Shown: piece by piece, positions 28,922 through 37,600 of the stretch
How the letters are laid out: the number at the start of each line of letters is the position of its first letter
Numbering within the stretch: position 1 is the stretch's first letter
Translations under genes and position numbers: made by a program
The notes under the pieces: model-generated
Seen by the model: only the letters and a program-made list of their open reading frames with translations
The model's database searches: none
What the model was told of the DNA's origin: nothing
NCBI RefSeq assembly: GCF_000720485.1
Contig: NZ_JOAX01000002.1
Span: 186,001-250,000 of the forward strand
Origin: Streptomyces ochraceiscleroticus
GTDB lineage: Bacteria; Actinomycetota; Actinomycetes; Streptomycetales; Streptomycetaceae
Length of the DNA stretch: 64,000 nt
Direction of reading: 5' to 3'

Positions 28922-30268
28922 TCACGCCTGCGGGTCCCGCGGGGTCTGCGGGGCTTGCGGGCAGAATTCCGCCGTCAGCAGGGCGTGTATCCGCTGGGGC
29001 GCGTCCGGCTGGTCCGTGTTCAGTCGCAGCGTCAGCACGTGCCGGCCGTCCTCGGTGGCCGCGGTCTGCGCGTACGAGCCGTTGATGTCGCCGTCGTGGC
29101 CCCATACCGTCACGCCGCACGACAGCCGGGTGCCGTAGAGGCCCAGCCCGTACACCCCGTTCGTGTCCTTTTCGTCCCGCATCTGGGCGAGCTGACGGGG
29201 CGGCAGCAGCCGGCCGCCGAGCAGCGCCGCGAAGAAACGATTCAGGTCGCCGAGCGTCGTGACCAGCTCGCCCGCCGCGCCCGCCCGGCTGGGATCGAGC
29301 GTCGTACTGTCCACGCGCTCCGCGCCCACCTGCGAGTACCCGCGCCCGTACGGCCGCGGCAGCCGCGGGTCGGTGCCGGGGAAGGACGTGCCCGAGAGCC
29401 CCAGCGGCGCGATGATCCGGCGCCCGGCCTCCTCGGCGTACGAGTGCCCGGTCACCGCCTCGATGATCTGCCCCAGTACGAGGTAGTTGGTGTTGGAGTA
29501 CGCGTACCGGGCGCCGGGAGCCGACTCCGGCGGATGGGCCAGCGCCGTCCGCACCAGCGCGGCCGGGGTGTAGGTGTCGTAGCGGTGTGCGGTGAAGCCG
29601 GCGCCGTGCAGCTCCTGCGACAGCACCGGGTCGGCGGTGTAGTTGTACAGGCCGCTGGTGTGGTCCAGCAGTTCGCGGACGGTGACCGCGCGGGGGTCCG
29701 TACTGCCGGGGGCGAGGTCCGGCAGCAGCCGGCCGACGGTGTCGTCCAGGGAGAGCCGGTGCTCGGCGGTGAGCTGCAGCACGACCGTGGCGATGAAGGT
29801 CTTGGTGAGGCTGCCCGCGCGGAAGTGGTCGGCGGGCGTGATGGGCCGGTCGGTCCGCAGGTCGGCCACGCCCGCCGCGGCGAATCGCGAGGCGTACGAC
29901 CGGCCGTCACGGGTCGTCAGTGCCGCGGCGCCCGGCGCGTCCCCGTCCGCCAGCGCGCGGACCGCCCGGGCGGTCGCGGGCTTCGGCGCGTGCGCCGTGC
30001 CCTTCGACGCGCCGGGCTTGCGCGGCGTACTCGGGGTGCGGGACGGCGCGTGCCGACCGGACGGGGAGGGCCGCGCATCGGGGCGCGGCGCACGGGCCGT
30101 GGGCGGCGGCGTGCCCGTATCGGGGGTCGGCGCACCTGTGGCGGGGCGGCGCGCGCCGGGCGCATCCGCCGCCGCGGAGTGCGCCGGAGCGCGGTCACGG
30201 GCGGCGCATCCGGCGGTGAGCAGCACGCCGAACACCGCCGCCAGCGCCGCCGCACGGCTAAAATTCAC
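28922..30268 (-). CDS. lipoprotein serine hydrolase (beta-lactamase class C / DD-peptidase family)
   Basis: A 448-residue penicillin-binding-protein-like hydrolase anchored outside the membrane. A lipoprotein signal peptide ends at the lipobox LLTAGC (about residue 21). A long Pro/Ala/Thr-rich linker runs to about residue 95. The catalytic SxxK is in AGSLTKTFIA, the YxN in YAYSNTNYLV, and the third element as GHDGDINGS, a variant of HxG. Start is GTG 30268; TTG 30283 has the better Shine-Dalgarno (GGGAG) and is a real alternative. Possible D-Ala-D-Ala carboxypeptidase or esterase. Confidence 0.85.
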   Translation of the reverse strand: MNFSRAAALAAVFGVLLTAGCAARDRAPAHSAAADAPGARRPATGAPTPDTGTPPPTARAPRPDARPSPSGRHAPSRTPSTPRKPGASKGTAHAPKPATARAVRALADGDAPGAAALTTRDGRSYASRFAAAGVADLRTDRPITPADHFRAGSLTKTFIATVVLQLTAEHRLSLDDTVGRLLPDLAPGSTDPRAVTVRELLDHTSGLYNYTADPVLSQELHGAGFTAHRYDTYTPAALVRTALAHPPESAPGARYAYSNTNYLVLGQIIEAVTGHSYAEEAGRRIIAPLGLSGTSFPGTDPRLPRPYGRGYSQVGAERVDSTTLDPSRAGAAGELVTTLGDLNRFFAALLGGRLLPPRQLAQMRDEKDTNGVYGLGLYGTRLSCGVTVWGHDGDINGSYAQTAATEDGRHVLTLRLNTDQPDAPQRIHALLTAEFCPQAPQTPRDPQA

Positions 30269-30462
30269 GGATCGCAAGGTCAATCGGGACTCCCGGTCGT
30301 CGGGCCCATCATGACGGGTGCCCAGCGCGTACTCCTCCTGGCCCCGGGCCTTCCCCACCGCCGCGGATGAGGGAGAATGAAGGCTCTGCCAGGGTGGGTT
30401 GTCCGAGTTGGGGCAGTTTGGTGTTGCGGTTGCCAACTCGGCTGGATTGCAGAGGGGATTCA

Positions 30463-32355
30463 GTGGGCGACGAGGACGCCAAGGACGGCGAGACGGGCAG
30501 GCTGCTCGCGGGCCGTTACCGGCTGGGCGATGTCCTCGGCCGGGGCGGGATGGGCACGGTCTGGCGGGCACGGGACGAGGTCCTGGGCCGCACGGTCGCG
30601 GTCAAGGAGCTGCGCTTCCCGGGCGGGGTCGAGGAGGACGAGAAGCGCCGCCTGATCACCCGTACGCTGCGCGAGGCGAAGGCGATCGCCAGGATCCGCA
30701 ACCACGGCGCGGTCACGGTCTACGACGTGGTCGACGAGGACGACCGCCCGTGGATCGTCATGGAGCTGGTCGAGGGCCGCTCGCTCGCCGAGGTCATCCG
30801 CGACGACGGCGCGCTCACCCCGCGCCGCGCCGCCGAGGTCGGCCTCGCCGTCCTGGACGTCCTGTGCGCCGCGCACCGCGAGGGCATCCTGCACCGCGAC
30901 GTGAAGCCGTCCAACGTCCTGATCGCCGACGACGGCCGGGTGGTGCTCACGGACTTCGGCATCGCCCAGGTCGAGGGCGACCCCTCGGTCACCTCCACCG
31001 GCATGCTCGTCGGCGCGCCCTCGTACATCTCGCCCGAGCGCGCCCGCGGCCAGAAGCCCGGCCCGCCGTCCGACCTGTGGTCGCTGGGCGGCCTGCTGTA
31101 CGCCTGCGTCGAGGGCGTGCCCCCGTACGACAAGGGCTCCGCGATCGCCACCCTGACCGCGGTGATGACCGAGCCGGTGGACCCGCCCAAGAGCGCCGGC
31201 GGCCTCGAAGAGGTCATCTACGGGCTGCTGGTGAAGGACCCCGCGGGGCGGCTGAGTGACGAGGCCGCCCGCGCGCTGCTGACGGCCGCGGTCAACGCGC
31301 CCGAGGACACGGGTACCAAGCCGCCCGAGAAGCCCGCAGAGGCCACCCGCATGATGGCGCTGCCGGCCCTGCCGGCCCTGCCGTCGAAGCCCGCGGCGCC
31401 GCCAAGACCCTCCGCCGCCACCGCGGGCGCGGCCGCCGAGCCGGCCAGGGAGCGGATGCGCGGCGCCCTGAAGTCCGTACGCAGCGCTGCGGCGGCCGCC
31501 TCGTCCGCCCGCTCCGAGCCGAAGCCGGACGACACGCCGGCGTCCAGCCAGCCGGCGTCGGGCACGACCCGGGCCTCGCTGACCGACGTCGTACCGAAGC
31601 GCACGCTCATCATCGTCGCGGTGGTCGCCGTTCTCGCGGTCCTCGGCACGGTGCTGGCCTTCGCGCTGAACGCCGGGGACGACACCCCGGGCAAGGGCAC
31701 GGCCCAGGAGGCCGGGCCGAGCGCCGACGCGGCCCCCGCGTCCGACGAGCCGCAGGGGGAGCGCAACGCGAGCCCGAAAGCCGGCAACGGGGCGGCCGAG
31801 AAGCCGAGCGCGACGCCCGAGGACGACGCGAGCGACGACAAGGGCGACGACGACAAGGGCGACGACGGGAAGGGCGACGACAAGGGCGGCGACGCCGTCC
31901 CGGACGGCTTCAAGAAGATTTCCAGCGGCCGGTTCCACTTCACGATGGCCATGCCCAAGGACTGGAAGCAGACCGGCACGGCGGGGCAGAACTCGGGCGG
32001 CATCTTCAGCGCCTCCGGTGGCTTCCCGCGCATTCAGGTCGACTTCAACTCCAAGCCGTCCGACGACGCCGCCGCGGCCTGGCGCAGCCTGGAGCCCGCG
32101 GTGCGCGGCAGCAGCGCCGGCTACCACCTCCTCGGCATCAAGAAGGCCGACTGGCGGGACTACCCGACGGTCGCCGACTGGTCGTTCACCCGTGAGCAGC
32201 GCGGTCAGAAGGTGCGCGTACTGAACCGTGGCTTCAAGGTCGACGGCGGCCACGGCTACGCGATAATGATCACCTGCAAGGCCGGGACCTGGTCGGACAA
32301 GGAGTGTCGGGAACTGCGGGAGACGGCGTTCCGGACGTTTGAGGTGAAGGGCTGA
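30463..32355 (+). CDS. membrane-anchored Ser/Thr protein kinase (PknB type)
   Basis: A 630-residue eukaryotic-type kinase with all catalytic motifs: Gly-loop GRGGMGTVW (about 26-34), Lys48 in TVAVKEL, HRDVKPSN (His144), DFG at 164-166, and APSYISPERARG. Residues about 290-375 form a Pro/Ala-rich juxtamembrane linker, then one membrane segment (LIIVAVVAVLAVLGTVLAFAL) and an acidic Lys/Asp/Gly low-complexity stretch. The extracytoplasmic end (about 480-630, FHFTMAMPKDW) is not PASTA; a related domain ends the next protein. GTG 30463 follows AGAGGGG. It is divergent from the serine hydrolase. Confidence 0.93.
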   Translation: MGDEDAKDGETGRLLAGRYRLGDVLGRGGMGTVWRARDEVLGRTVAVKELRFPGGVEEDEKRRLITRTLREAKAIARIRNHGAVTVYDVVDEDDRPWIVMELVEGRSLAEVIRDDGALTPRRAAEVGLAVLDVLCAAHREGILHRDVKPSNVLIADDGRVVLTDFGIAQVEGDPSVTSTGMLVGAPSYISPERARGQKPGPPSDLWSLGGLLYACVEGVPPYDKGSAIATLTAVMTEPVDPPKSAGGLEEVIYGLLVKDPAGRLSDEAARALLTAAVNAPEDTGTKPPEKPAEATRMMALPALPALPSKPAAPPRPSAATAGAAAEPARERMRGALKSVRSAAAAASSARSEPKPDDTPASSQPASGTTRASLTDVVPKRTLIIVAVVAVLAVLGTVLAFALNAGDDTPGKGTAQEAGPSADAAPASDEPQGERNASPKAGNGAAEKPSATPEDDASDDKGDDDKGDDGKGDDKGGDAVPDGFKKISSGRFHFTMAMPKDWKQTGTAGQNSGGIFSASGGFPRIQVDFNSKPSDDAAAAWRSLEPAVRGSSAGYHLLGIKKADWRDYPTVADWSFTREQRGQKVRVLNRGFKVDGGHGYAIMITCKAGTWSDKECRELRETAFRTFEVKG

Positions 32356-32780
32356 GGAGCCTTCGGGGGGCGGGGTGACGGCCTTCGGGGCGAGGGCCTG
32401 TCTACGGGGGCGGGTGGCCGGCCTACGGGTGACGGTGGCCGGCCTACGGGGGCGGCGGGCTCGTTGCCTACGGGGCGGACGGCTTGTGGCCCGTGCGTCA
32501 GTGGGCTGATTCCGGCACCCGAGTAACTGCTGTCCCCCGCGTCCGTATGAGGGACTGATCATTCCGCCCGCTCCGGTGGCAGAAAGCCGCCGGGGCGGGT
32601 GATTGCTGTTGCGTCGAGCGGTCCCCAGGCGGACCCGGGACACGTATCGTGGCCCCACATAGACCGTACGCGGCCGCATTTCGGCAGTATTGCGACTGGA
32701 ACCGACCACGGACCGCTGTGCCGGGGGGTATGAACGGTCCAGCGGTTGGCCGCGGGCATCGCGCGCACTGGGGAGGCGTC
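32356..32780. other. intergenic region with GC-rich repeats between the kinase genes
   Basis: A 425-bp gap. Between about 32425 and 32465 two copies of GGTGGCCGGCCTACGGG stand 19-20 bp apart, with further degenerate CTACGGGGGCGG units on both sides, reminiscent of the array at 10272. The right half (32500-32780) is less repetitive and should contain the promoter of the downstream gene. I see no credible ORF. Confidence 0.55.
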
Positions 32781-35700
32781 GTGGACGAGTACGCGGGGCG
32801 AGTGCTCGCCGAGCGCTACCGCCTTCCTGCGCCGCTGCCGGACGCGCCCGATCCGGTCCTGACCCGCGCGCTGGACACGTACAGCGGGCAGGACGTGCTG
32901 GTCCGTCAGGTGCCGCTCCCGGAGGTCGTGGACGCGGAGCTGGTCGACGAGTACGACACGGGGGGCGGGGCCGGCCGGGGGTACGGCGGCGAGGGGAGCG
33001 GCCGTGGGCGGCGTACGGGTGCCGGTGCTGGTTCCGGCTCCGGTGGGGGCTCGCGGGCCGACCGCGATCCGTCCGATCCCGTGGTGCGGCGCGCGCTGGA
33101 GGCCGCGACGGCCGCCGCGCGCGTCCCGGACCATCCTCGGCTCGACCAGGTTTTCGACGTCTTCGCGCAGGACGGCAGCCTGTGGATCGTCAGCGAACTG
33201 ATCCCGGCCCGGCCGCTGTCGGCGCTCCTCTCCGACCGCACGCTCTCCCCGCACCGAGCGGCGGAGATCGCCGCCGACATCCTCACCGCGCTGCGCGCGC
33301 TGCACGCGCACGGCTGGACGCACCGCAACATCACCCCGCGCACGGTCCTGGTCTGCGACGACGGCCGCGTGGTCCTGACCGGCCTGGCCGCCGGCGCCGC
33401 GGAGGAGGCACTGTGCGGCTACGACCCGGTACCCCGTGAGTCGGACCCGCCACCGGGGGCGGTACGGGCGGGGGTTGTACGGGAGTGGCGTGCGGGGGGC
33501 GGGGGTGCGCCGGGTGGGGCTGTTCCTCGGGGCGCTGATCCTGGTGGGGCTGTGTCCGGGTCGGCTGCGTCCGGTGGGGCTGCGCGTGGTTCGGCTGCGC
33601 CGGGTGGGCCTGTGCGTGGTTCGGCTGCGCCTGGTGGGGCCGCGCCCGGTTTGGCTGCGCCTGGTGGGGCTGCGTCCGGATCGGCTGCGTCCGGTGGGGC
33701 CGTGCGTGGTGGCTCTTCTGGGGTGCCCGGGGCGCGTACGTCTTCGGAGGCGGGGCCGCGGGTGTCCGCTGCGTCCGGTGGGGGACGCGGTGGGGTGACG
33801 CAGGCGGTGCCGGGGCCTCCCGGGGGGCCTGAGCGCGGTGACTCGGAGCGTGGCGCCCAGGGGACCGGGGCGGCCGAGGACGATCCGCGGCGGGCGCGTG
33901 CCGGGGCGATCGCCGCGTACCGGGCGGGTGCCAGGGCCGCGGCGGCGCGTACGGCCGGTCCGGGGAACCGTTCCGCCTTGCCGCCGGGGCCTCCGGGCGT
34001 ACCGGGCCGCCCCGGCCCGCAACAGGGGCAGCCCGCCGCTCCACAGGGCCGTCCCGCCGTCCCGCCGGGGCCTCCGGGCGTACCGCCGGGGCCTGCGGGC
34101 GGACCGTCGGGTCGTCCGGGTGTGCAGCCGGGGCCTGCGGGCGCGCTACCGGGGCAGCCCGGTGCCGTGCCGCAGTACGGGCCCGCCGTGCCGCCCGCTC
34201 CGCGGCAGCCGGCCGCGCCGGGCAGTGCCGCGTACGGAGGCGGGCTGCCGGGCCCCGTGCGCAGGCCGCAGGGCGGCACGAACGCGCTGCCGACCGGCCC
34301 GCAGAATCGCCCCATGGGCTCGGCCGAGCCGCAGAGCCGCCCTGTTGGTCCGGCCGTCCCGCAGAGCCGTCCCGGGCCGGGTAACAGGCCCGCCGGTGCC
34401 GCGGCCGGCGTGCAGGGAGGGCCGGGCACCGGCGTGTACCCCGGTGTGGCGCCGGGGAACGCGCTGGCGGCCGAGCGGGCGCGCCAGGCGCGGATCACCG
34501 TGGTCGGCGCGGTCACCGAGCGCTGGGCGCCCGAACAGGCCGGCCCCGTCCACGCGAACTGGCAGCTCGCGCCGCCCGTCGGCCCGGCCGCCGACCTCTG
34601 GGCGCTCGGCGCCCTGCTCTTCCGCAGCGTGCAGGGCCACGCCCCGTACGCCGAGGAGAGCGCCGCCGAACTGGTCCAACTGGTCTGCGCCCGCCCGCCC
34701 GCGCACGCGGAGGAGTGCGGCGCGCTGCGCCCGGTCGTGGAGTCGCTGCTGCGCCAGGACCCCACCGAGCGACCCGACTTCGAGGAGCTGCGCGGCTGGC
34801 TGCGCTCCCTGGTACGCGCGGCACCGGAGCCGGAGGCCGGCCGCGCGGTCGTGACCGTACCGGCCCTGGAGCGGGGCGGCGACCCGCGCCGGCTGCCGAT
34901 CGTGCGCCGCCGCGGCGAGCTCGTACGGCGCGGCCGGCACAAGAAGTCGCGCCCTCGCCGGGAGCGCCCGCACGGAACTGCGGCACCTACTGCCCACTCG
35001 GCGCCGCCGCCCCCTGTGCGCCCCGCACCGCCCCCACGCGCCCATGAAGGCGTCCGGGACCACGACGGCGGTGACCGCGACCGCGCGCGGCAGCGGAAGC
35101 CGCGGCCGAACCGCGACCGGACGCCCCGCGGCGGCCCGCGCCGCCTCGGCATGCTGCTGCTCGGCCTCGTGCTCCTGCTGGTCGTCGGCGCGGTGCTGGT
35201 CGCCGTGGCCTTCCTGCCCAGAAGCGGCACGGACCCGGACGGCTCGGGGAACACCCGGAGCAGCGTGCCCAGCGGTACCGAAACCGGCGCGCCCGCGCCC
35301 GACCCGGCGCAGTCGCAGCCGGACGGCGCGGACCCGACCAGTACCCACCCGCGGACCACCGCACCGGACGGCCTGGCCGACGGCTTCGAGATGCGCGACG
35401 ACCCGGAGGGCTTCCGGATCGCGGTGCACAAGGGCTGGCAGCGGCACGCCAAGAATGCCGAGGGCCAGGTGCGCTACACCAAGGGCGCCTTCACGCTGCT
35501 GGTGGTGCCGGGCCGGGACACCGCGAAGCGGTTCGGCTCCGACCCGATGGCGTACCAGCAGGACAAGGAGGCCGAGCTGGCGCCGTTCCGCGACGCGAAC
35601 TGGACCTCGTCCTCGGGGCTGCGGCGCACCGATGTCGGCCGGACGGCCATGGCGGAGGGCACCTTCACCTGGGGCGAGGACAGCGGCTCCGCGACGTACG

Positions 35701-35822
35701 CGCGCAACATGGCGCTCCTGGAGGGCGGCCGCTACCACCTCGTCCTGGTCATCGGCCCGGACCGCGACCGGGCCGAGGTCGACCGCTTCTACGAACAGGC
35801 GTCGACGTCCTTCCGCCCCTGA
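32781..35822 (+). CDS. predicted membrane-anchored pseudokinase
   Basis: A 1013-residue kinase-fold protein, probably catalytically dead. The N-terminal lobe (LAERYRLPAPLPDAPDPVLTRALD) has no Gly-loop and no VAxK lysine (DVLVRQVPL); the catalytic loop is HRNITPRTV (near residue 181) instead of HRDxKPxN, and DFG is replaced by TGL. The kinase domain is split by a ~350-residue Gly/Ala/Pro-rich insertion with ~10-residue repeats (about 255-565), then resumes at APPVGPAADLWALGALLF. A membrane segment LGMLLLGLVLLLVVGAVLVAVAF (about 790-812) precedes an outer domain like that of the preceding kinase. GTG 32781 has GGGGAGG upstream. Confidence 0.82.
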   Translation: MDEYAGRVLAERYRLPAPLPDAPDPVLTRALDTYSGQDVLVRQVPLPEVVDAELVDEYDTGGGAGRGYGGEGSGRGRRTGAGAGSGSGGGSRADRDPSDPVVRRALEAATAAARVPDHPRLDQVFDVFAQDGSLWIVSELIPARPLSALLSDRTLSPHRAAEIAADILTALRALHAHGWTHRNITPRTVLVCDDGRVVLTGLAAGAAEEALCGYDPVPRESDPPPGAVRAGVVREWRAGGGGAPGGAVPRGADPGGAVSGSAASGGAARGSAAPGGPVRGSAAPGGAAPGLAAPGGAASGSAASGGAVRGGSSGVPGARTSSEAGPRVSAASGGGRGGVTQAVPGPPGGPERGDSERGAQGTGAAEDDPRRARAGAIAAYRAGARAAAARTAGPGNRSALPPGPPGVPGRPGPQQGQPAAPQGRPAVPPGPPGVPPGPAGGPSGRPGVQPGPAGALPGQPGAVPQYGPAVPPAPRQPAAPGSAAYGGGLPGPVRRPQGGTNALPTGPQNRPMGSAEPQSRPVGPAVPQSRPGPGNRPAGAAAGVQGGPGTGVYPGVAPGNALAAERARQARITVVGAVTERWAPEQAGPVHANWQLAPPVGPAADLWALGALLFRSVQGHAPYAEESAAELVQLVCARPPAHAEECGALRPVVESLLRQDPTERPDFEELRGWLRSLVRAAPEPEAGRAVVTVPALERGGDPRRLPIVRRRGELVRRGRHKKSRPRRERPHGTAAPTAHSAPPPPVRPAPPPRAHEGVRDHDGGDRDRARQRKPRPNRDRTPRGGPRRLGMLLLGLVLLLVVGAVLVAVAFLPRSGTDPDGSGNTRSSVPSGTETGAPAPDPAQSQPDGADPTSTHPRTTAPDGLADGFEMRDDPEGFRIAVHKGWQRHAKNAEGQVRYTKGAFTLLVVPGRDTAKRFGSDPMAYQQDKEAELAPFRDANWTSSSGLRRTDVGRTAMAEGTFTWGEDSGSATYARNMALLEGGRYHLVLVIGPDRDRAEVDRFYEQASTSFRP
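33500..33720 (+). repeat. coding tandem repeats in the pseudokinase linker
   Basis: Around eight imperfect copies of a ~30-bp unit of the kind GGTGGGGCTGCGCCTGG, encoding GSAAPGGAA-like decapeptides (variants GSAASGGAV, GPVRGSAAP). The tract is unusually T-rich at third positions for this genome and probably varies in length between strains. Confidence 0.7.
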
Positions 35823-37453
35823 CCACCGGAACCGGGGCAGGCGCAGTGCTGTGAGGCCGCTGACGGCTCTTCGCCTCCGGGCGCGCCGCACGCGCTGGGG
35901 GCATCGCACACGCCAGAGGCACCGCACATGCCAGGGACACCGCGCGCGCCCAGCGCGAACCGGGCGCGCAGCTCGCCCTTGAGCACCTTGCGCAGCGTCG
36001 CGCCCCGAGGAAGCGCGTCCACCACCTCCATCCGTTCGGGCACCTTGTGCGGCGCCAGCCCGCGCTCTCGTAGCCACGCGCCCAGCGCTTCCGCCGTCAC
36101 CGGGGGCGCGCCGTCCCGCTGTTCCACCACCGCGCACACCAGTTCCCCGCGCTCGGCGTCCGGGAGCCCGATGACCGCGGCATCCCGGACGTCCGGATGC
36201 CCATGGAGCAGGTCCTCGATCTCCTGCGCCGAGACGTTCTCGCCCTTACGGATGATGATGTCCTTCAGCCGCCCGGTGACGACGAGGCGCCCCTCGGGGG
36301 TGAGGCGCCCGAGGTCTCCCGTGGGCAGGAACCCGTCGGCGTCGAACGGGTCCGGCTCGCCGAGGTACCCCTGGCACACGGCGGGGCCGCGCAGCCGTAT
36401 CTCGCCGTCCGCGCCGATGCGGATCTCCATGCCGGCCGGCGGGCGCCCGTCGGCCGCGGCCAGGTCCGCGTCGTCGTCGAGCGGGTCGCCCATGGTCACC
36501 ATCGGGGCCTCGGTCAGCGCGTACCCGTGGGTGAGGGCGCAGCCCAGCTCGCGGACCACCTCGTAGTACAGCCCGGGAGGTTTGGGCGCCCCGCCGCCCG
36601 CCAACAGACGCAGGTCGGGGAGGAGCGGCCCGGAGCCGGCCTGTCGCCGCTGTTCGGCAAGGAAGAGCTGGTAGAAGGCGGTGGAGCCGCCCGCGATGGT
36701 GACGCCGTGTCTCCGGTACGCGCCCAGCGCTTCGGGCAGCGCGAAGTGTTCGAACAGGACGGCCGGGATGCCGTGCCGCAGCAGCATGACGGTGTAATCG
36801 GGGCCCGCGACGTGCGCGTACGGGAACGCCATCGAGCCCACGTCGCGCGCCTGTACGCGCAGCGCGCGCCCGAGGTCGGTGCCGGCGGCGAGCAGCGCCC
36901 GGTCGCAGTGCAGGACGCCCTTGGGGCCCGCGGTGGTGCCCGAGGTCCAGTAGATCCAGCGGGTCTCCCCGGGGCCGGCGGGCGGTGGCGGCAGGCTGCC
37001 GGGGTCGCCGTCGGGCAGTGTGGCGTACGCGTCGGCGACCGTGAGCGGGCCGGGGAGCCGGGCGGCGATCCGGTGGCCCATGGCGGTGTGGTCGAAGCCG
37101 CGCCAGGTGCCGGGCGTGAGGAAGAACTCCGCTTCGGTACGGCGCAGTACGTGCGCCACCTCGTGGTCGCGGTAGAGCGGGACGACCGGGCTCTGGACCG
37201 CGCCGAGCCGGGCCAGGGCGAGGCAGAGCAGGACCGTTTCGATGCGGGTCGGCAGTTGCCAGACGACCCGGGTGCCGGCGCGCACGCCCCGCGCGTGCAG
37301 TCCGGCCGCGACCCGTTCCGCGCGGGCGCGCAGCGCGCCGAAGCCGATGCGTACCTCGTCTTCCGGTGTGGCCCCCGCCTGTATGAGCGCGGTGGCATCC
37401 GGGGTGCGGCCGGCACGGTCCACGACCAGTCCCCACAGGGTCTCGCCCGTCAT
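35789..37453 (-). CDS. AMP-forming acyl-CoA synthetase / CoA ligase
   Basis: A 554-residue ANL-superfamily ligase expected to activate a carboxylate as acyl-AMP and then acyl-CoA. Core motifs: WTSGTTAGPKGVLH (A3), GYALTEAPMVTMGD (A5), LPTGDLGRL (A7), GRLKDIIIRKGENVSAQEIE (A8), PRGATLRKVLKGELR (A10). The last ~48 residues form an unusual Cys/Gly/Ala-rich tail and overlap the end of the convergent pseudokinase gene by 34 nt. ATG 37453 follows GGAGGG. A CTGACG-type operator lies 25 nt upstream. Confidence 0.88.
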   Translation of the reverse strand: MTGETLWGLVVDRAGRTPDATALIQAGATPEDEVRIGFGALRARAERVAAGLHARGVRAGTRVVWQLPTRIETVLLCLALARLGAVQSPVVPLYRDHEVAHVLRRTEAEFFLTPGTWRGFDHTAMGHRIAARLPGPLTVADAYATLPDGDPGSLPPPPAGPGETRWIYWTSGTTAGPKGVLHCDRALLAAGTDLGRALRVQARDVGSMAFPYAHVAGPDYTVMLLRHGIPAVLFEHFALPEALGAYRRHGVTIAGGSTAFYQLFLAEQRRQAGSGPLLPDLRLLAGGGAPKPPGLYYEVVRELGCALTHGYALTEAPMVTMGDPLDDDADLAAADGRPPAGMEIRIGADGEIRLRGPAVCQGYLGEPDPFDADGFLPTGDLGRLTPEGRLVVTGRLKDIIIRKGENVSAQEIEDLLHGHPDVRDAAVIGLPDAERGELVCAVVEQRDGAPPVTAEALGAWLRERGLAPHKVPERMEVVDALPRGATLRKVLKGELRARFALGARGVPGMCGASGVCDAPSACGAPGGEEPSAASQHCACPGSGGQGRKDVDACS

Positions 37454-37477
37454 ACGCCCTCCGCGTGCGCCAAAGAA

Positions 37478-37492
37478 CTGACGAACCATCAG
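37478..37492. promoter_or_regulatory. TetR-type operator, site 1 (CTGACGAACCATCAG)
   Basis: A 15-bp near-palindrome matching the shared consensus CTGACGGTCCGTCAG at 12 of 15 positions. It is 25 nt upstream of the CoA ligase ATG and 84 bp (centre to centre) from site 2, which faces the divergent amidohydrolase gene. Confidence 0.75.
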
Positions 37493-37561
37493 GTACGCAC
37501 CGGAGCGTAGAGGTGTGTGCCTTGTCGGTCCAGGGGTCGGGGGCTAGCCTGCGTCCAGTAA

Positions 37562-37576
37562 CTGACGATCCGTCAG
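37562..37576. promoter_or_regulatory. TetR-type operator, site 2 (CTGACGATCCGTCAG)
   Basis: A 15-bp palindrome with one mismatch from consensus, ending 24 nt before the amidohydrolase ATG. Together with site 1 it brackets the divergent promoter region. Confidence 0.82.
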
Positions 37577-37600
37577 CTCACGAGGCGACAGGGGACTCCC

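Noticed and set aside
30460..32709. A 749-codon minus-strand frame antisense to the kinase
   Set aside because: Shadow of the kinase gene; no ribosome site, no recognisable domain.
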